Made by a program: the position numbers and the translations under genes. A stretch of 64,000 bases of DNA from Meinhardsimonia xiamenensis (lineage in GTDB: Bacteria; Pseudomonadota; Alphaproteobacteria; Rhodobacterales; Rhodobacteraceae), in assembly GCF_900102905.1 (NCBI RefSeq), contig NZ_FNFV01000003.1:310001-374000 (forward strand), in the 5' to 3' direction. This document shows, in pieces, positions 10,654-19,814 of the stretch; position 1 is the stretch's first letter; the number at the start of each line of letters is the position of its first letter. The notes beneath the pieces are model-generated. The model did no database searches and was not told the origin of the DNA. It saw nothing but the letters and a program-made list of their open reading frames with translations.

Positions 10654-13518
10654 ATGGCCGAACAGAAGTTCATCTCGGTGCGCGGCGCGCGCGAGCACAA
10701 TCTCAAGTCCATCGACGTTGACATCCCCCGCGACAAGCTGGTGGTGATCACCGGGCTGTCGGGCTCGGGCAAGTCGAGCCTTGCCTTTGACACCATCTAT
10801 GCCGAGGGCCAGCGCCGCTATGTCGAGAGTCTCTCGGCCTATGCGCGCCAGTTTCTCGACATGATGCAGAAGCCGGACATGGACCACATCTCGGGCCTGT
10901 CGCCGGCGATCTCCATCGAGCAGAAGACCACCTCGAAGAACCCGCGCTCCACCGTCGGCACCGTCACCGAGATCTACGACTATCTGCGGCTTCTCTTCGC
11001 CCGCGTCGGCACGCCCTACAGCCCCGCCACCGGCCTGCCCATCGAGGCGCAGCAGGTGCAGGACATGGTCGACCGGGTCATGGCGCTGCCGGAGGGCACG
11101 CGCGCCTATCTGCTCGCCCCCATCGTGCGCGACCGCAAGGGCGAATACCGCAAGGAATTTCTCGAGCTCCGCAAGCAGGGCTTTCAGCGGGTGAAGGTGG
11201 ACGGGACGTTCTACGACCTCGACGAGCCGCCCGCTCTCGACAAGAAATTCCGCCACGACATCGACGTGGTGGTCGACCGCATCGTGGTGCGCGAGGGGAT
11301 CGAGACGCGCCTTGCCGACAGCTTCCGCACCGCGCTCGATCTGGCCGACGGCATCGCCATTCTCGAAACCGTACCACGGGAGGAGGGCGAGGAGCCAGAG
11401 CGCCTCACATTCTCGGAGAATTTCGCCTGCCCGGTCTCGGGCTTCACCATCCCCGAGATCGAGCCGCGGCTGTTCTCCTTCAACGCCCCCTATGGCGCCT
11501 GTCCCAAATGCGACGGGCTGGGGGTGGAGCTCTATTTCGACGAACGCCTCGTCGTGCCCGACCAGTCGCTGACGCTGGCCGAGGGCGCGCTTGCGCCGTG
11601 GCGCAAGGGCAAGTCGCCCTATTTCCTGCAGACCATCGAGTCGATTGCCCGCCACTACGGCTTCGACAAGTCGCTTCCCTGGCGCGATCTGCCCGAGAAG
11701 GTGAAACGGGTCTTTCTCTACGGCTCCGGCAATGAGGAGATCCTGTTCCGCTATGACGAGGGCGGGCGGGTCTATCAGGTCAGCCGCCCCTTCGAGGGGG
11801 TGATCCCCAACATGGAGCGGCGCTATCGGGAGACGGACTCGGCCTGGATCCGCGAGGAATTCGAGCGCTACCAGAACAACCGCCCCTGCGGCGCCTGCGG
11901 CGGCTATCGCCTGAAACCGGAGGCGCTGGCAGTGAAGATTGCCGGCCTGCACATCGGGCAGGTCACCGAGATGTCGATCCGCCAGGCGCATGAGTGGATC
12001 GGGGAGGTGCCCGAGCATCTCACCGCGCAGAAGAACGAGATCGCCCGCGCGATCCTGAAGGAAATCCGCGAGCGGCTCGGCTTTCTCAACAATGTCGGGC
12101 TCGAGTATCTCACGCTGTCGCGCTCGGCCGGCACGCTCTCGGGCGGGGAGAGCCAGCGCATCCGGCTGGCGAGCCAGATCGGCTCGGGGCTGACCGGGGT
12201 GCTCTATGTGCTCGACGAGCCCTCCATCGGGCTGCACCAGCGCGACAACGGCCGGCTTCTCGACACGCTGCGCAACCTGCGCGACCAGGGCAACACGGTG
12301 ATCGTCGTGGAGCATGACGAGGAGGCGATCCGCACCGCCGACCATGTGCTCGACATCGGCCCCGGCGCGGGTGTGCATGGCGGGCGGGTGGTGGCCCAGG
12401 GCACCCCCGAGGAGATCGCCGCCGACCCAGCCTCGCTGACCGGGCAGTATCTGGCCGGCACGCGCTGCATCCCCGTGCCAAGCGAGCGACGCAAGGGCAA
12501 CGGCAAGGCGGTGACGGTGGTCGGCGCCACCGGCAACAACCTCAAGAACGTCACGGTGGATTTCCCGCTGGGCAAGTTCGTCTGCGTCACCGGGGTGTCA
12601 GGCGGCGGCAAGTCCACCCTCACCATCGAGACGCTCTACAAGGCGGCCTCGATGCGGCTCATGGGCGCGCGGCAGACGCCGGCGCCCTGCGAGACGATCA
12701 AGGGGCTTGAGCATCTCGACAAGGTGATCGACATCGACCAGCGTCCGATCGGCCGCACCCCGCGCTCGAACCCGGCCACCTACACCGGCGCCTTCACGCC
12801 GATTCGTGACTGGTTTGCCGGGCTGCCCGAGGCCCGCGCGCGCGGCTACAAGCCGGGCCGCTTCAGCTTCAACGTCAAGGGCGGGCGCTGCGAGGCCTGC
12901 CAGGGTGACGGCGTCATCAAGATCGAGATGCACTTCCTGCCCGACGTCTACGTCACCTGCGAGACCTGCAAGGGCAAGCGCTACAACCGCGAGACGCTGG
13001 AGATCAAGTTCAAGGGCAAGTCGATTGCCGATGTGCTCGACATGACGGTGGAGGAGGCGCGCGAGTTCTTCGCCGCCGTCCCGGCGATCTGCGAGAAGAT
13101 GGATGCGCTGCACCGGGTGGGGCTCGACTACATCAAGGTCGGCCAGCAGGCGACCACGCTTTCGGGCGGCGAGGCGCAGCGGGTGAAGCTTTCAAAGGAG
13201 CTCTCGCGCCGGGCCACGGGACGCACCCTCTACATCCTCGACGAGCCGACGACGGGGCTGCACTTCGAAGATGTGCGGAAGCTTCTCGAGGTGCTGCACG
13301 AGCTTGTCGACCAGGGCAACACCGTGGTGGTGATCGAGCACAACCTCGATGTCATCAAGACCGCCGACTGGATCATCGACATCGGCCCCGAGGGCGGCGA
13401 CGGCGGCGGACGGATCGTGGCGACCGGTACACCCGAGGAGGTAGCGGCGGTGGAAGAGAGCCACACGGGGCGCTACCTGCGCCCGCTGCTCGACGCACGG
13501 CGGGTGGCGGCGGAGTAG
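10654..13518 (+). CDS. uvrA: Excinuclease ABC subunit A
   Basis: UvrA is the damage-recognising dimeric ATPase that loads UvrB in nucleotide excision repair. Two ABC ATPase modules are present: Walker [21 protein letters not shown] (about residue 33) and [11 protein letters not shown] (about 648), with signatures [19 protein letters not shown] and [18 protein letters not shown]. Zinc-finger cysteines occur in [17 protein letters not shown] and CEACQGDG...[10 protein letters not shown]. Length of 954 residues is normal for the family. A LexA box lies upstream. Confidence 0.98.
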   Translation: MAEQKFISVRGAREHNLKSIDVDIPRDKLVVITGLSGSGKSSLAFDTIYAEGQRRYVESLSAYARQFLDMMQKPDMDHISGLSPAISIEQKTTSKNPRSTVGTVTEIYDYLRLLFARVGTPYSPATGLPIEAQQVQDMVDRVMALPEGTRAYLLAPIVRDRKGEYRKEFLELRKQGFQRVKVDGTFYDLDEPPALDKKFRHDIDVVVDRIVVREGIETRLADSFRTALDLADGIAILETVPREEGEEPERLTFSENFACPVSGFTIPEIEPRLFSFNAPYGACPKCDGLGVELYFDERLVVPDQSLTLAEGALAPWRKGKSPYFLQTIESIARHYGFDKSLPWRDLPEKVKRVFLYGSGNEEILFRYDEGGRVYQVSRPFEGVIPNMERRYRETDSAWIREEFERYQNNRPCGACGGYRLKPEALAVKIAGLHIGQVTEMSIRQAHEWIGEVPEHLTAQKNEIARAILKEIRERLGFLNNVGLEYLTLSRSAGTLSGGESQRIRLASQIGSGLTGVLYVLDEPSIGLHQRDNGRLLDTLRNLRDQGNTVIVVEHDEEAIRTADHVLDIGPGAGVHGGRVVAQGTPEEIAADPASLTGQYLAGTRCIPVPSERRKGNGKAVTVVGATGNNLKNVTVDFPLGKFVCVTGVSGGGKSTLTIETLYKAASMRLMGARQTPAPCETIKGLEHLDKVIDIDQRPIGRTPRSNPATYTGAFTPIRDWFAGLPEARARGYKPGRFSFNVKGGRCEACQGDGVIKIEMHFLPDVYVTCETCKGKRYNRETLEIKFKGKSIADVLDMTVEEAREFFAAVPAICEKMDALHRVGLDYIKVGQQATTLSGGEAQRVKLSKELSRRATGRTLYILDEPTTGLHFEDVRKLLEVLHELVDQGNTVVVIEHNLDVIKTADWIIDIGPEGGDGGGRIVATGTPEEVAAVEESHTGRYLRPLLDARRVAAE

Positions 13519-13568
13519 GGCGCCACAAGAAGACGGGCGCCGGTCAACACGGTTGCGCGAGGGGCGGC

Positions 13569-13618
13569 GCCCGACCCGAGAGCGGGTGCTGCCCGGCCGA
13601 CGGCCGGGCGGGTCGGGC
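13569..13618 (+). terminator. Composite hairpin after uvrA
   Basis: An outer stem GCCCGACCC (13569-13577) with GGGTCGGGC (13610-13618) encloses an inner stem GCCCGGCC/GGCCGGGC (13591-13609). No T-run follows, so it may end or stabilise the uvrA transcript; the function is unproven. Confidence 0.4.
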
Positions 13619-13651
13619 CACAAGCCCCCGAAACAGGCGCCCCGCCCGGAC

Positions 13652-13681
13652 AAAAAAGGGGCGCCCGGTCTCCCGGGCGCC
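13652..13681 (-). terminator. Rho-independent terminator of the DUF2892 gene
   Basis: On the minus strand GGCGCCCGG, loop GAGA, CCGGGCGCC is followed by CCTTTTTTG. It is a textbook intrinsic terminator 22 nt after the stop of the small membrane-protein gene. Confidence 0.85.
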
Positions 13682-13703
13682 TTCTCCCTGCGTTCCTGCC
13701 TTC

Positions 13704-13928
13704 TCAGGCAGTGCGGGTATTGCCGCCGTGCTTCTCGTCCGAGGTCGACCAGCCCAGCAGGTGGTAGACCGGGCAATAGCCCACAAGCCCGCTCACAAGC
13801 GGGATGAGGCCGACCCAGAACGCCCACCGCCAGGCGGTGTCCGGCCAGATCCAGAAGCCGGCGATCAGCGCGAGACCGATCACGACGCGGATGACGCGAT
13901 CGATCATGCCCACATTGTGCTTGAACAT
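13704..13928 (-). CDS. Small DUF2892 (YgaP-like) membrane protein
   Basis: This 74-residue protein begins MFKHNVGMIDRVIRVVIGLA and has two hydrophobic helices, ending ...GLVGYCPVYHLLGW. This is the pattern of DUF2892, the membrane part of the rhodanese protein YgaP, where it is fused to a sulfurtransferase; stand-alone copies often accompany sulfur-handling genes. The start at 13928 follows GAGGAGGG. It is monocistronic between uvrA and the DeoR gene. A paralogue lies at 31433-31645 in a sulfur module. Confidence 0.8.
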   Translation of the reverse strand: MFKHNVGMIDRVIRVVIGLALIAGFWIWPDTAWRWAFWVGLIPLVSGLVGYCPVYHLLGWSTSDEKHGGNTRTA

Positions 13929-14060
13929 ATCGTGCCCTCCTCTCATGCGTTGTGACGGTTCACAGAGAAGATATTTGTAGGCCGCTTTTGCGCTTCAAGA
14001 GGGCCTTGCGGCTGTCGTGCCCGCCGGGTGCGCCCTTCGGGCTGTCTATATGCGAATTAT

Positions 14061-14095
14061 CATTTCGAAATTTCGTTTGACTTGAAACACGAAAA
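14061..14095 (+). promoter_or_regulatory. Candidate DeoR-type operator upstream of its own gene
   Basis: An AT-rich stretch contains ATTTCGAAATTTCGTTTGA, with two TTTCG units 8 nt apart, then a CGAAA inverted copy at 14090-14094. DeoR-family regulators bind repeats of this kind. It lies 17-51 nt before the regulator start codon and shares the TTTCGAA element with the region at 14904-14946. Confidence 0.4.
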
Positions 14096-14111
14096 ACCGC
14101 ATTCGTCGGCC

Positions 14112-14903
14112 ATGGCGGAGGACAGGGCCTCAGATCGGGCGGGTCAGGCGCGGCGGGCGGCGATCCTGCGTCATATCGGCGCGCATGGCCGGGCGCGGGT
14201 GAACGAGCTTGCCGAGCTGTTTGGCGCCACGCCCCAGACCATCCGGCGCGATCTTGCTCTGCTGGCCGAGGCGGGCGAGGTGACCCGTTTTCATGGCGGC
14301 GCGGCGCTCTTGGCGGGGGTCGAGTATCTCGATTTCGAGCGCCGGCTGGAGATCGCCACGCCCGAGAAGCAGGCCATTGCCCGCGCCGCCGCGCGGCTGG
14401 TGCCCGACCGTTCCACCTTGTTTCTCAACGCCGGCACGACAACGGCCTTTGCCGCGCGCGAGCTGGGAAGCCGCATGCGCCTGACGGTGATTGTCGACAG
14501 TGTCTTTCTTGCCAATGAGCTGCGTGGCGCGCCCATGGTCGAGCTGATCGTGCCGCCGGGGCGGGTGCGCGCCGCCGACGGGGCCATACTCGGCGCCGAA
14601 GCGGTGGAGTTCCTGCGCCGTTTCCGCCCCGATCTGGCGCTGATCGGGGCCGCCGCGATCTCTGCGGACGGCGCGCTTCTCGACTTCGATCTCGAGGAGG
14701 CCGCGATGGTGCGCGCGATGATCGCCCGCGCACGGCGGGTGATCCTGTGCGCCGACTCGGCGAAGTTCGGGCGCGGCGCGCCGGTGGAGCTCGGGCGGCT
14801 TGGTGATGTGCAAACGCTGGTCACCGACGAGGGCTGCCCGGACGCGCTCGCCGAGCTGTGCCGGGCCGAAGGGGTCGAGCTGATCGTTGCGGGCCGCACG
14901 TGA
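14112..14903 (+). CDS. DeoR-family transcriptional regulator
   Basis: This 263-residue protein has the DeoR layout. An N-terminal winged helix (RRAAILRHIGAHGRARVNELAELFGATPQTIRRDLALL, abbreviated here to its borders RRAAIL and RRDLALL, residues about 15-52) precedes a sugar-phosphate sensor domain with LFLNAGTTTAFAAREL and the terminal ILCADSAKFGR. DeoR proteins usually sense phosphorylated sugars. E. coli sulfoquinovose catabolism is also controlled by a DeoR protein (YihW/CsqR). The start at 14112 has no strong ribosome-binding sequence, so the exact N-terminus is uncertain. It is the first gene of the seven-gene block up to comE. Confidence 0.85.
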   Translation: MAEDRASDRAGQARRAAILRHIGAHGRARVNELAELFGATPQTIRRDLALLAEAGEVTRFHGGAALLAGVEYLDFERRLEIATPEKQAIARAAARLVPDRSTLFLNAGTTTAFAARELGSRMRLTVIVDSVFLANELRGAPMVELIVPPGRVRAADGAILGAEAVEFLRRFRPDLALIGAAAISADGALLDFDLEEAAMVRAMIARARRVILCADSAKFGRGAPVELGRLGDVQTLVTDEGCPDALAELCRAEGVELIVAGRT

Positions 14904-14946
14904 TTTCGAATGTTGACATGAATTTTCGAATCGTGATCGATACGAA
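14904..14946 (+). promoter_or_regulatory. Candidate operator/promoter before the PfkB gene
   Basis: Two ATTTTCGAA/ATTTCGAA-like units flank a TTGACA hexamer, and CGAAAA follows at 14943. The repeats resemble those before the DeoR gene, so the regulator may control both its own gene and the catabolic genes. A clear -10 hexamer is not evident. Confidence 0.4.
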
Positions 14947-14982
14947 AAAAGCATGGGCCACGGCTGCGGGAGGGCGCGTGAG

Positions 14983-15900
14983 ATGAGCGGGACAGGCGCG
15001 GAGACCGGGGCGGCAGTGCTGGTGGCCGGGATCTCCGCGCTCGACGTCATTCTTGCCCTTCCCGAGCTGCCGGGCGCGGCGGCCAAGTATCGCGCCGATC
15101 AGGGCGCGCTTGCGCCGGGAGGCTGCGCCGCCAATGCCGCGATCGCGGTGGCGCGGCTTGGGGGGCGAGCGTGGCTTGCCAGCCGCCTGGGCGATGATCT
15201 CGTGGGTGATCTGGTCGTGAAGGCGCTGGCCGAAGAGGGGGTCGAAACGGCGCTTGTGCACAGGCAGCCGGGCGCGCGCTCGTCCTTCTCCTCGGTTCTG
15301 GTGGATGCTGCGGGCGAGCGGCAGATCGTGAACTTCCGCGGTACGGGGCTTGACGCCTGTGCGGGCTGGAGCGGGCATGTGCCTGCCGTCCGCGCGGTGC
15401 TGGCGGACACGCGCTGGACCGAAGGCGCCGCCGAGGCGCTCCGGCTTGCGCAGGCGCGCGGCATTGCCGGCGTGCTCGATGCCGAGCCGCCGATCGCGCC
15501 AGAGCTTCTCGATCTTGCCAGCCATGTCGCCTTCTCGCGGGCGGGGCTTGCCGCGCTTTCGGCGCGGTCGGATCCTGCCGAGGCTCTGGCCGAGGCGATG
15601 GCCGGGCGCGCCGCCTGGGCCTGCGTCACCGACGGGGCGGCGGGCGTTTACGTCCTTTCCGGGGGCGAGGTGGAGCATCTGCCGGCCTTCGCGGTGGAGG
15701 CGCGCGACACGCTCGGCGCCGGCGACGTCTGGCATGGCGCCTTCGTGCTGCGGCTGGCCGAAGGGGCCGGCGAACGTGAGGCGGTGCGTTTCGCCAATGC
15801 CGCCGCCGCGCTCAAGTGCACCCGTTTCGGAGGCGGCCTCGGCGCCCCGGGCCGGTCGGAAACCGAGGAATTCCTGAGGGAGAGAGGGCAATGGAACTGA
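14983..15900 (+). CDS. PfkB-family carbohydrate kinase, candidate sulfofructose kinase
   Basis: This 305-residue ribokinase/PfkB enzyme has the N-terminal substrate motif GGCAANAAIAVARLGGRAW (about residues 46-64) and the C-terminal DTLGAGDVWHGAF motif (about 241-253), whose second Asp is the catalytic base and which forms the anion hole. The role is ATP-dependent phosphorylation of a sugar. In context (DeoR gene before, LacD-like aldolase after) it parallels YihV, which phosphorylates 6-deoxy-6-sulfofructose. That substrate is inferred, not shown. The ATG at 14983 follows GGGAGGG. The stop overlaps the next ATG (ATGGAACTGA, 15891-15900), implying translational coupling. Confidence 0.75.
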   Translation: MSGTGAETGAAVLVAGISALDVILALPELPGAAAKYRADQGALAPGGCAANAAIAVARLGGRAWLASRLGDDLVGDLVVKALAEEGVETALVHRQPGARSSFSSVLVDAAGERQIVNFRGTGLDACAGWSGHVPAVRAVLADTRWTEGAAEALRLAQARGIAGVLDAEPPIAPELLDLASHVAFSRAGLAALSARSDPAEALAEAMAGRAAWACVTDGAAGVYVLSGGEVEHLPAFAVEARDTLGAGDVWHGAFVLRLAEGAGEREAVRFANAAAALKCTRFGGGLGAPGRSETEEFLRERGQWN

Positions 15901-16916
15901 CACCGGGCAAGCTCTGGGGGCTGCGGCGGCTTGCGGACGCGCGCGGCATCTTCCGCATGGTCGCGGTCGATCAGCGCCCGCCGATCAAGGGGCCGATCGC
16001 CCGCGCGCTCGGGGTCGAGGAGGCGCCGTGGGAGGAGGTCGCGCGCTTCAAGGCGCTGCTTGTCGAGACGCTGCAGGAGGGCGCAACGGCGCTGCTTCTG
16101 GACCCGCATTACGCCATCCCGCGGGCGATCGACCTGATGCGCCCGGCGCTCGGGCTTGTGGTGACGCTCGAGGACTCGCTCTTCGAGGAGACGCCGGGCG
16201 GGCGGCTCTCGGCCGAAATCGACGACTGGTCGGTGGCCAAGATCAAGCGCATGGGCGGCGACGCGGTGAAGGTGCTGGCCTGGTATCGCCCCGACGCTGC
16301 GCCCGAGGTCGTGGCCCACCAGAAGGATTTCGTCGCCCGCATTGGCGCCGAGTGCGCCCGGCTCGACATTCCCTTCCTGCTTGAGCTCCTGGTCTATCCG
16401 CTGCCCTCGGATGCGGGCCATACCACCGACTATGTCGAGATGGGTGCCAAGCGCGCCGATCAGGTGCTTGCCTCGGTCGAGGAGTTCGCGAAGCCCGATT
16501 ACGGGGTCGACATCTTCAAGCTCGAAAGCCCGGTGCCCGCAGCCGCGGCCGACGGCTCGGCCGAGGTGCAGGCGCTCTTCGACGAGATGGGGCGGCTTGC
16601 CGGCCGGCCCTGGGTGATGCTCTCGGCCGGGGCCGGAAAGGAGGAGTTCGCCCGCGTGCTCGATCACGCCTTCCGCGCCGGCGCCTCGGGCTTTCTGGCC
16701 GGCCGCGCGATCTGGGCCGATGCCTTCGCCGCCTATCCCGACTGGGAGGTGATCCGCGCCGGCCTCGAGGGTGAGGCGCGCGATTATCTCGCCCGCATCT
16801 CGGCCATGGCCGCCGAAAAGGCCCTCCCTTGGTCGCGCCATCCCTGCTACGGCGAAGGCGGGGCGCGCTTCACCCCGGCGGACGCCTCCTTCCGCCATGT
16901 CTACGGGGAGTTCTGA
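15891..16916 (+). CDS. LacD/YihT-like class I aldolase, candidate sulfofructose-1-phosphate aldolase
   Basis: This 341-residue TIM-barrel protein is in the tagatose-1,6-bisphosphate aldolase (LacD) family, which also includes YihT, the 6-deoxy-6-sulfofructose-1-phosphate aldolase. The motif VDIFKLESPVP puts a Lys at about residue 210, where LacD/YihT have the Schiff-base Lys; a second Lys is in GGDAVKVLAWY (about 127), and MLSAGAGKEEF resembles the phosphate-binding loop. Likely reaction: cleavage of a ketose phosphate to dihydroxyacetone phosphate plus an aldehyde, which would be 3-sulfolactaldehyde if the operon assignment is right. It overlaps the kinase gene by 10 nt and precedes the isomerase-like gene by 4 nt. 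Confidence 0.75.
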   Translation: MELTPGKLWGLRRLADARGIFRMVAVDQRPPIKGPIARALGVEEAPWEEVARFKALLVETLQEGATALLLDPHYAIPRAIDLMRPALGLVVTLEDSLFEETPGGRLSAEIDDWSVAKIKRMGGDAVKVLAWYRPDAAPEVVAHQKDFVARIGAECARLDIPFLLELLVYPLPSDAGHTTDYVEMGAKRADQVLASVEEFAKPDYGVDIFKLESPVPAAAADGSAEVQALFDEMGRLAGRPWVMLSAGAGKEEFARVLDHAFRAGASGFLAGRAIWADAFAAYPDWEVIRAGLEGEARDYLARISAMAAEKALPWSRHPCYGEGGARFTPADASFRHVYGEF

Positions 16917-16920
16917 GACG

Positions 16921-18309
16921 ATGCGTGTTGGCATCCTGCCCCTCGGCCGCGCCACCTTCGATGTCGCCTATGCCGAGGAGCGGCTGGCGGCGATGCTCGC
17001 GGCGCTCGAGGCAACCGGCGCCGAGCTTGTCGGCCCGCGCCATTTGCTCACCGGCGCCGAGGAGACCGCGGTCGCCATCGACGCGCTCACCGGGCAAAGC
17101 ATTGACCGGCTGCTGATCCTTCAGGTCACCTTCACCGATGCCGCCGCCACCGTGGCAGCGGCGGCGCGGATCGGCGCGCCGCTGGCCATCTGGGCAGTGC
17201 CCGAGCCGCGGGCGGGCGGGCGGCTCAGGCTCAACGCCTTCTGTGGGCTCAACCTTGCCGCTCACGCGCTCGGCCGGCGCGGGATCGGCCACGGCTGGCT
17301 CTATGCAAGCCCCGAGACGGCGGGCGAGGAGCTTGCCGCGTTGCTGGCGGGCGCACGCGATGTCGAGCCCCTCGAGGGTGCGCCGATGACGGTTGCAGAC
17401 GATGCACTCGCCACGGGCCGCGAGATCGCCGCGCGCATCGCCGGGCGGCGCATCGCGCGCATCGGCGCGCCGCCCGAGGGGTTTGACACCTGCCTTGCCG
17501 CGCCGGGCGCAACCGAAGCGCTCGCGGGCGTGGCGCTCGAGGAGTGGCCGCTCGAGCGGCTGTTCGAGACGGCGCGCGCGGCGGCACCCGAGGCGGTGGA
17601 CGCGGTGCGCGCCGAGGCGGGCGCCGTGCTCGAGGGGCTCGAGGCGGTTGACGAGGCGGCGCTTGAGCGCTCGCTCAGGCTCGCGGCGGCGCTCAAGGCC
17701 ATGCGCGGGGCAGGGCAGGCCGATGCCTTCGCCATCCGCTGCTGGCCGGAGATGTTCACCGAGTGGGGCGGCGCCGTCTGCGGGCCGGCCGCGATGCTGG
17801 GGGAGGCGCGCGCGCCCTGCGCCTGCGAGGCGGATGTCTTCGGCGCGCTCACCCAGATCGTGCTGCAGGAGGTGGCTCAGGCCCCGGTCTTTCTCGCCGA
17901 TGTGGTCGATGTGGATGCCGCCGATGACAGCGCGGTTCTGTGGCATTGCGGGCAGGCGCCGGCCTCGATGCGCGACCCGGCTGTGCCGGCCGTAGCCACC
18001 ATCCACTCCAACCGCCGTCTGCCGCTCCTTTACGAGTTTCCGCTGAAGCCGGGGCGGGTGACGCTGGCGCGGATCAGCCAGGCGCGCGGGCGGCAGAAGA
18101 TGGTGATTGCCACCGGCGAGATGCTCTCCCGCCCGCTTGCCTTCTCGGGCACGGCCGGGGTGATGCGTTTCGACCGGCCGGCGGGGGAGGTGCTTGGGCG
18201 GATCATCGGCGCAGGCCTCGAACATCACGTGGCGCTTGCCTACGGCGATCACGCCGAGACGCTGCGCGCCGTCGCCGCCGCGCTGGAGTTGCCGGTGCTG
18301 GAGCTTTGA
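16921..18309 (+). CDS. L-fucose-isomerase-like protein, candidate sulfosugar isomerase
   Basis: This 462-residue protein looks like the L-fucose/L-arabinose isomerase superfamily. The C-terminal half has IRCWPEMFTEWGGAVCGP (about residue 271), CACEADVFGALTQIVLQE (about 300) with acidic metal-ligand candidates, DVVDVDAADDSAVLWHCG (about 326) and IHSNRRLP. The N-terminal half is an open alpha/beta fold without clear signature. Such enzymes interconvert aldoses and ketoses with Mn. Between a kinase/aldolase pair and sulfonate enzymes it is a candidate for the aldose-ketose step (for example sulfoquinovose to sulfofructose), replacing the unrelated YihS. No substrate can be read from sequence alone. 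ATG at 16921 has GGGGAG upstream. Confidence 0.6.
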   Translation: MRVGILPLGRATFDVAYAEERLAAMLAALEATGAELVGPRHLLTGAEETAVAIDALTGQSIDRLLILQVTFTDAAATVAAAARIGAPLAIWAVPEPRAGGRLRLNAFCGLNLAAHALGRRGIGHGWLYASPETAGEELAALLAGARDVEPLEGAPMTVADDALATGREIAARIAGRRIARIGAPPEGFDTCLAAPGATEALAGVALEEWPLERLFETARAAAPEAVDAVRAEAGAVLEGLEAVDEAALERSLRLAAALKAMRGAGQADAFAIRCWPEMFTEWGGAVCGPAAMLGEARAPCACEADVFGALTQIVLQEVAQAPVFLADVVDVDAADDSAVLWHCGQAPASMRDPAVPAVATIHSNRRLPLLYEFPLKPGRVTLARISQARGRQKMVIATGEMLSRPLAFSGTAGVMRFDRPAGEVLGRIIGAGLEHHVALAYGDHAETLRAVAAALELPVLEL

Positions 18310-18336
18310 GGCAGCCTGCAGATTGGACCCGCGCCA

Positions 18337-19275
18337 ATGACGAAACCGCAGATTCTCATCACCGAATTCATGGACGAGCCCGCCGTGGCGCGGCTTGATG
18401 CCGCCTTTGGCGCGCTCTACCGTCCCGATCTCGCCGATCGGCAGGAGGAGATCGCGCCGCTCCTTCCCGGCATCCGCGCGCTCATCGTGCGCAACCGCAC
18501 CCGCGTGACGGCGGCGCTGCTCGATGCGGCTCCCGATCTCGTCTGCGTGGGTCGTCTCGGGGTGGGGCTCGACAACATCGACCTCGAGGCCTGCGCCGCG
18601 CGCGGGATCGACGTCTACCCCGCCACCGGGGCCAACGACCTCAGCGTTGCCGAATATGTCCTCGGCACCGCGATGGCGCTTCTGCGCACGGCCTACGCGG
18701 TCAACGAGGCGATGCTCGCCGGCGCGTGGCCGCGGCAGTCCTCGGCGGGCCGCGAGCTTGCCGGCAAGACCCTGGGGCTCGTGGGTTTCGGCTCCATCGC
18801 CCGGCTGACGGCCGAGAAGGCGCGTGCGCTGGGCATGACCGTGATCGCCCACGACCCCTTCGTGCCGGCCGATGACCCGGCATGGGCCAGGGCCGGGCGC
18901 GCCGAGACGCTTGGCGCGCTCCTTGAGGCGGCGGATGTGGTGAGCCTGCACGTGCCGCTCACCGAGGCCACGCGGCATCTCATCGGCGCGCAGGAGATCG
19001 CGGCGATGAAACCGCGCGCGGTTCTCGTCAACGCCGCCCGTGGGGGCGTGGTGGACGAGGCGGCGCTCGCCGAGGCCCTGGCCGAGGGCCGGCTTGCCGG
19101 AGCCGCGCTCGATGTCTTCGAGACCGAGCCGCTCACGGCCGAGGCGGCGGCGAAGTTCCGCGGCCTGCCGAATATCATCCTCACCCCGCACATCGCCGGG
19201 GTGACGGAGGAGTCGAACGCGCGCGTGAGCGCACTCATCGCCGAGCGGGTCGCCGCAAGGCTGGCCGGAGCATAG
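18337..19275 (+). CDS. slcC: D-2-hydroxyacid dehydrogenase family, candidate (S)-sulfolactate dehydrogenase
   Basis: This 312-residue NAD-dependent enzyme of the D-isomer-specific 2-hydroxyacid dehydrogenase family opens with LITEFMDEPAVARL. The Rossmann motif is GLVGFGSIARLTAEKA (about residue 149). Catalytic residues of the family are visible: Arg in VNAARGGVVDEAAL, Glu in DVFETEPL and His in LTPHIAGVTEES. SlcC, the (S)-sulfolactate dehydrogenase of Chromohalobacter, belongs to this family, and its product sulfopyruvate is the substrate of the ComDE proteins encoded next. Without that context it could be any 2-hydroxyacid dehydrogenase. It is 27 nt after the isomerase-like gene and 32 nt before comD. 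Confidence 0.7.
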   Translation: MTKPQILITEFMDEPAVARLDAAFGALYRPDLADRQEEIAPLLPGIRALIVRNRTRVTAALLDAAPDLVCVGRLGVGLDNIDLEACAARGIDVYPATGANDLSVAEYVLGTAMALLRTAYAVNEAMLAGAWPRQSSAGRELAGKTLGLVGFGSIARLTAEKARALGMTVIAHDPFVPADDPAWARAGRAETLGALLEAADVVSLHVPLTEATRHLIGAQEIAAMKPRAVLVNAARGGVVDEAALAEALAEGRLAGAALDVFETEPLTAEAAAKFRGLPNIILTPHIAGVTEESNARVSALIAERVAARLAGA

Positions 19276-19307
19276 GACGCAGAACCAGACGCGACAGGGG
19301 AGAGAGA

Positions 19308-19814
19308 ATGGCCAAGGATGTTGACCGGCGCATCGTCGCCGACATGAAGGCAGCGGGGATAGGCTTTGTCACCTCGGTGCCCTGCAAGCAGCTTGCGGGC
19401 GTGATCGAGGTGCTCGACGAGACGCCGGAGATCATGCACGTGCCCTGCAACCGCGAGGATGAGGGCATGGGGCTTTGCGCCGGCGCCTACATGGGCGGGC
19501 GCATGCCCTGCATCGTGATGCAGAACACCGCGCTCGGCGTGGTGGTCAATGCGCTGGCGACGCTCATCCAGTTCTACCAGATCCCGCTGCCCATGCTCAT
19601 CTCCTACCGCGGCGAGGTGGGCGAGAAGGTGGCCTGCCAGGTGGAAATGGCGCTGCACACCAAGCCGATCCTCAATCAGCTGCACATTCCCACCTACCAC
19701 TTCCACCGTCCCGGCGACGAGGCGGAGCTTCCGGGCATCCTCAACCACGCCTGGGTGAGCTCCAAGCCCGTTGCCATCCTCACCGACGCCAGCTTCTGGA
19801 GTGCCGCGAAATGA
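19308..19814 (+). CDS. comD: Sulfopyruvate decarboxylase, alpha subunit
   Basis: This 168-residue protein is the N-terminal (pyrimidine-binding) half of a thiamine-diphosphate decarboxylase split over two genes, as in ComDE. The catalytic Glu that activates ThDP is in VPCNREDEGMGLCAGAYMGG (about residue 50). With the beta subunit it would decarboxylate 3-sulfopyruvate to sulfoacetaldehyde. Phosphonopyruvate decarboxylase is homologous but normally a single chain of about 380 residues, and no phosphonate gene is nearby. GGGGAGAGAG precedes the ATG. The stop overlaps the comE start (ATGA). Confidence 0.8.
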   Translation: MAKDVDRRIVADMKAAGIGFVTSVPCKQLAGVIEVLDETPEIMHVPCNREDEGMGLCAGAYMGGRMPCIVMQNTALGVVVNALATLIQFYQIPLPMLISYRGEVGEKVACQVEMALHTKPILNQLHIPTYHFHRPGDEAELPGILNHAWVSSKPVAILTDASFWSAAK

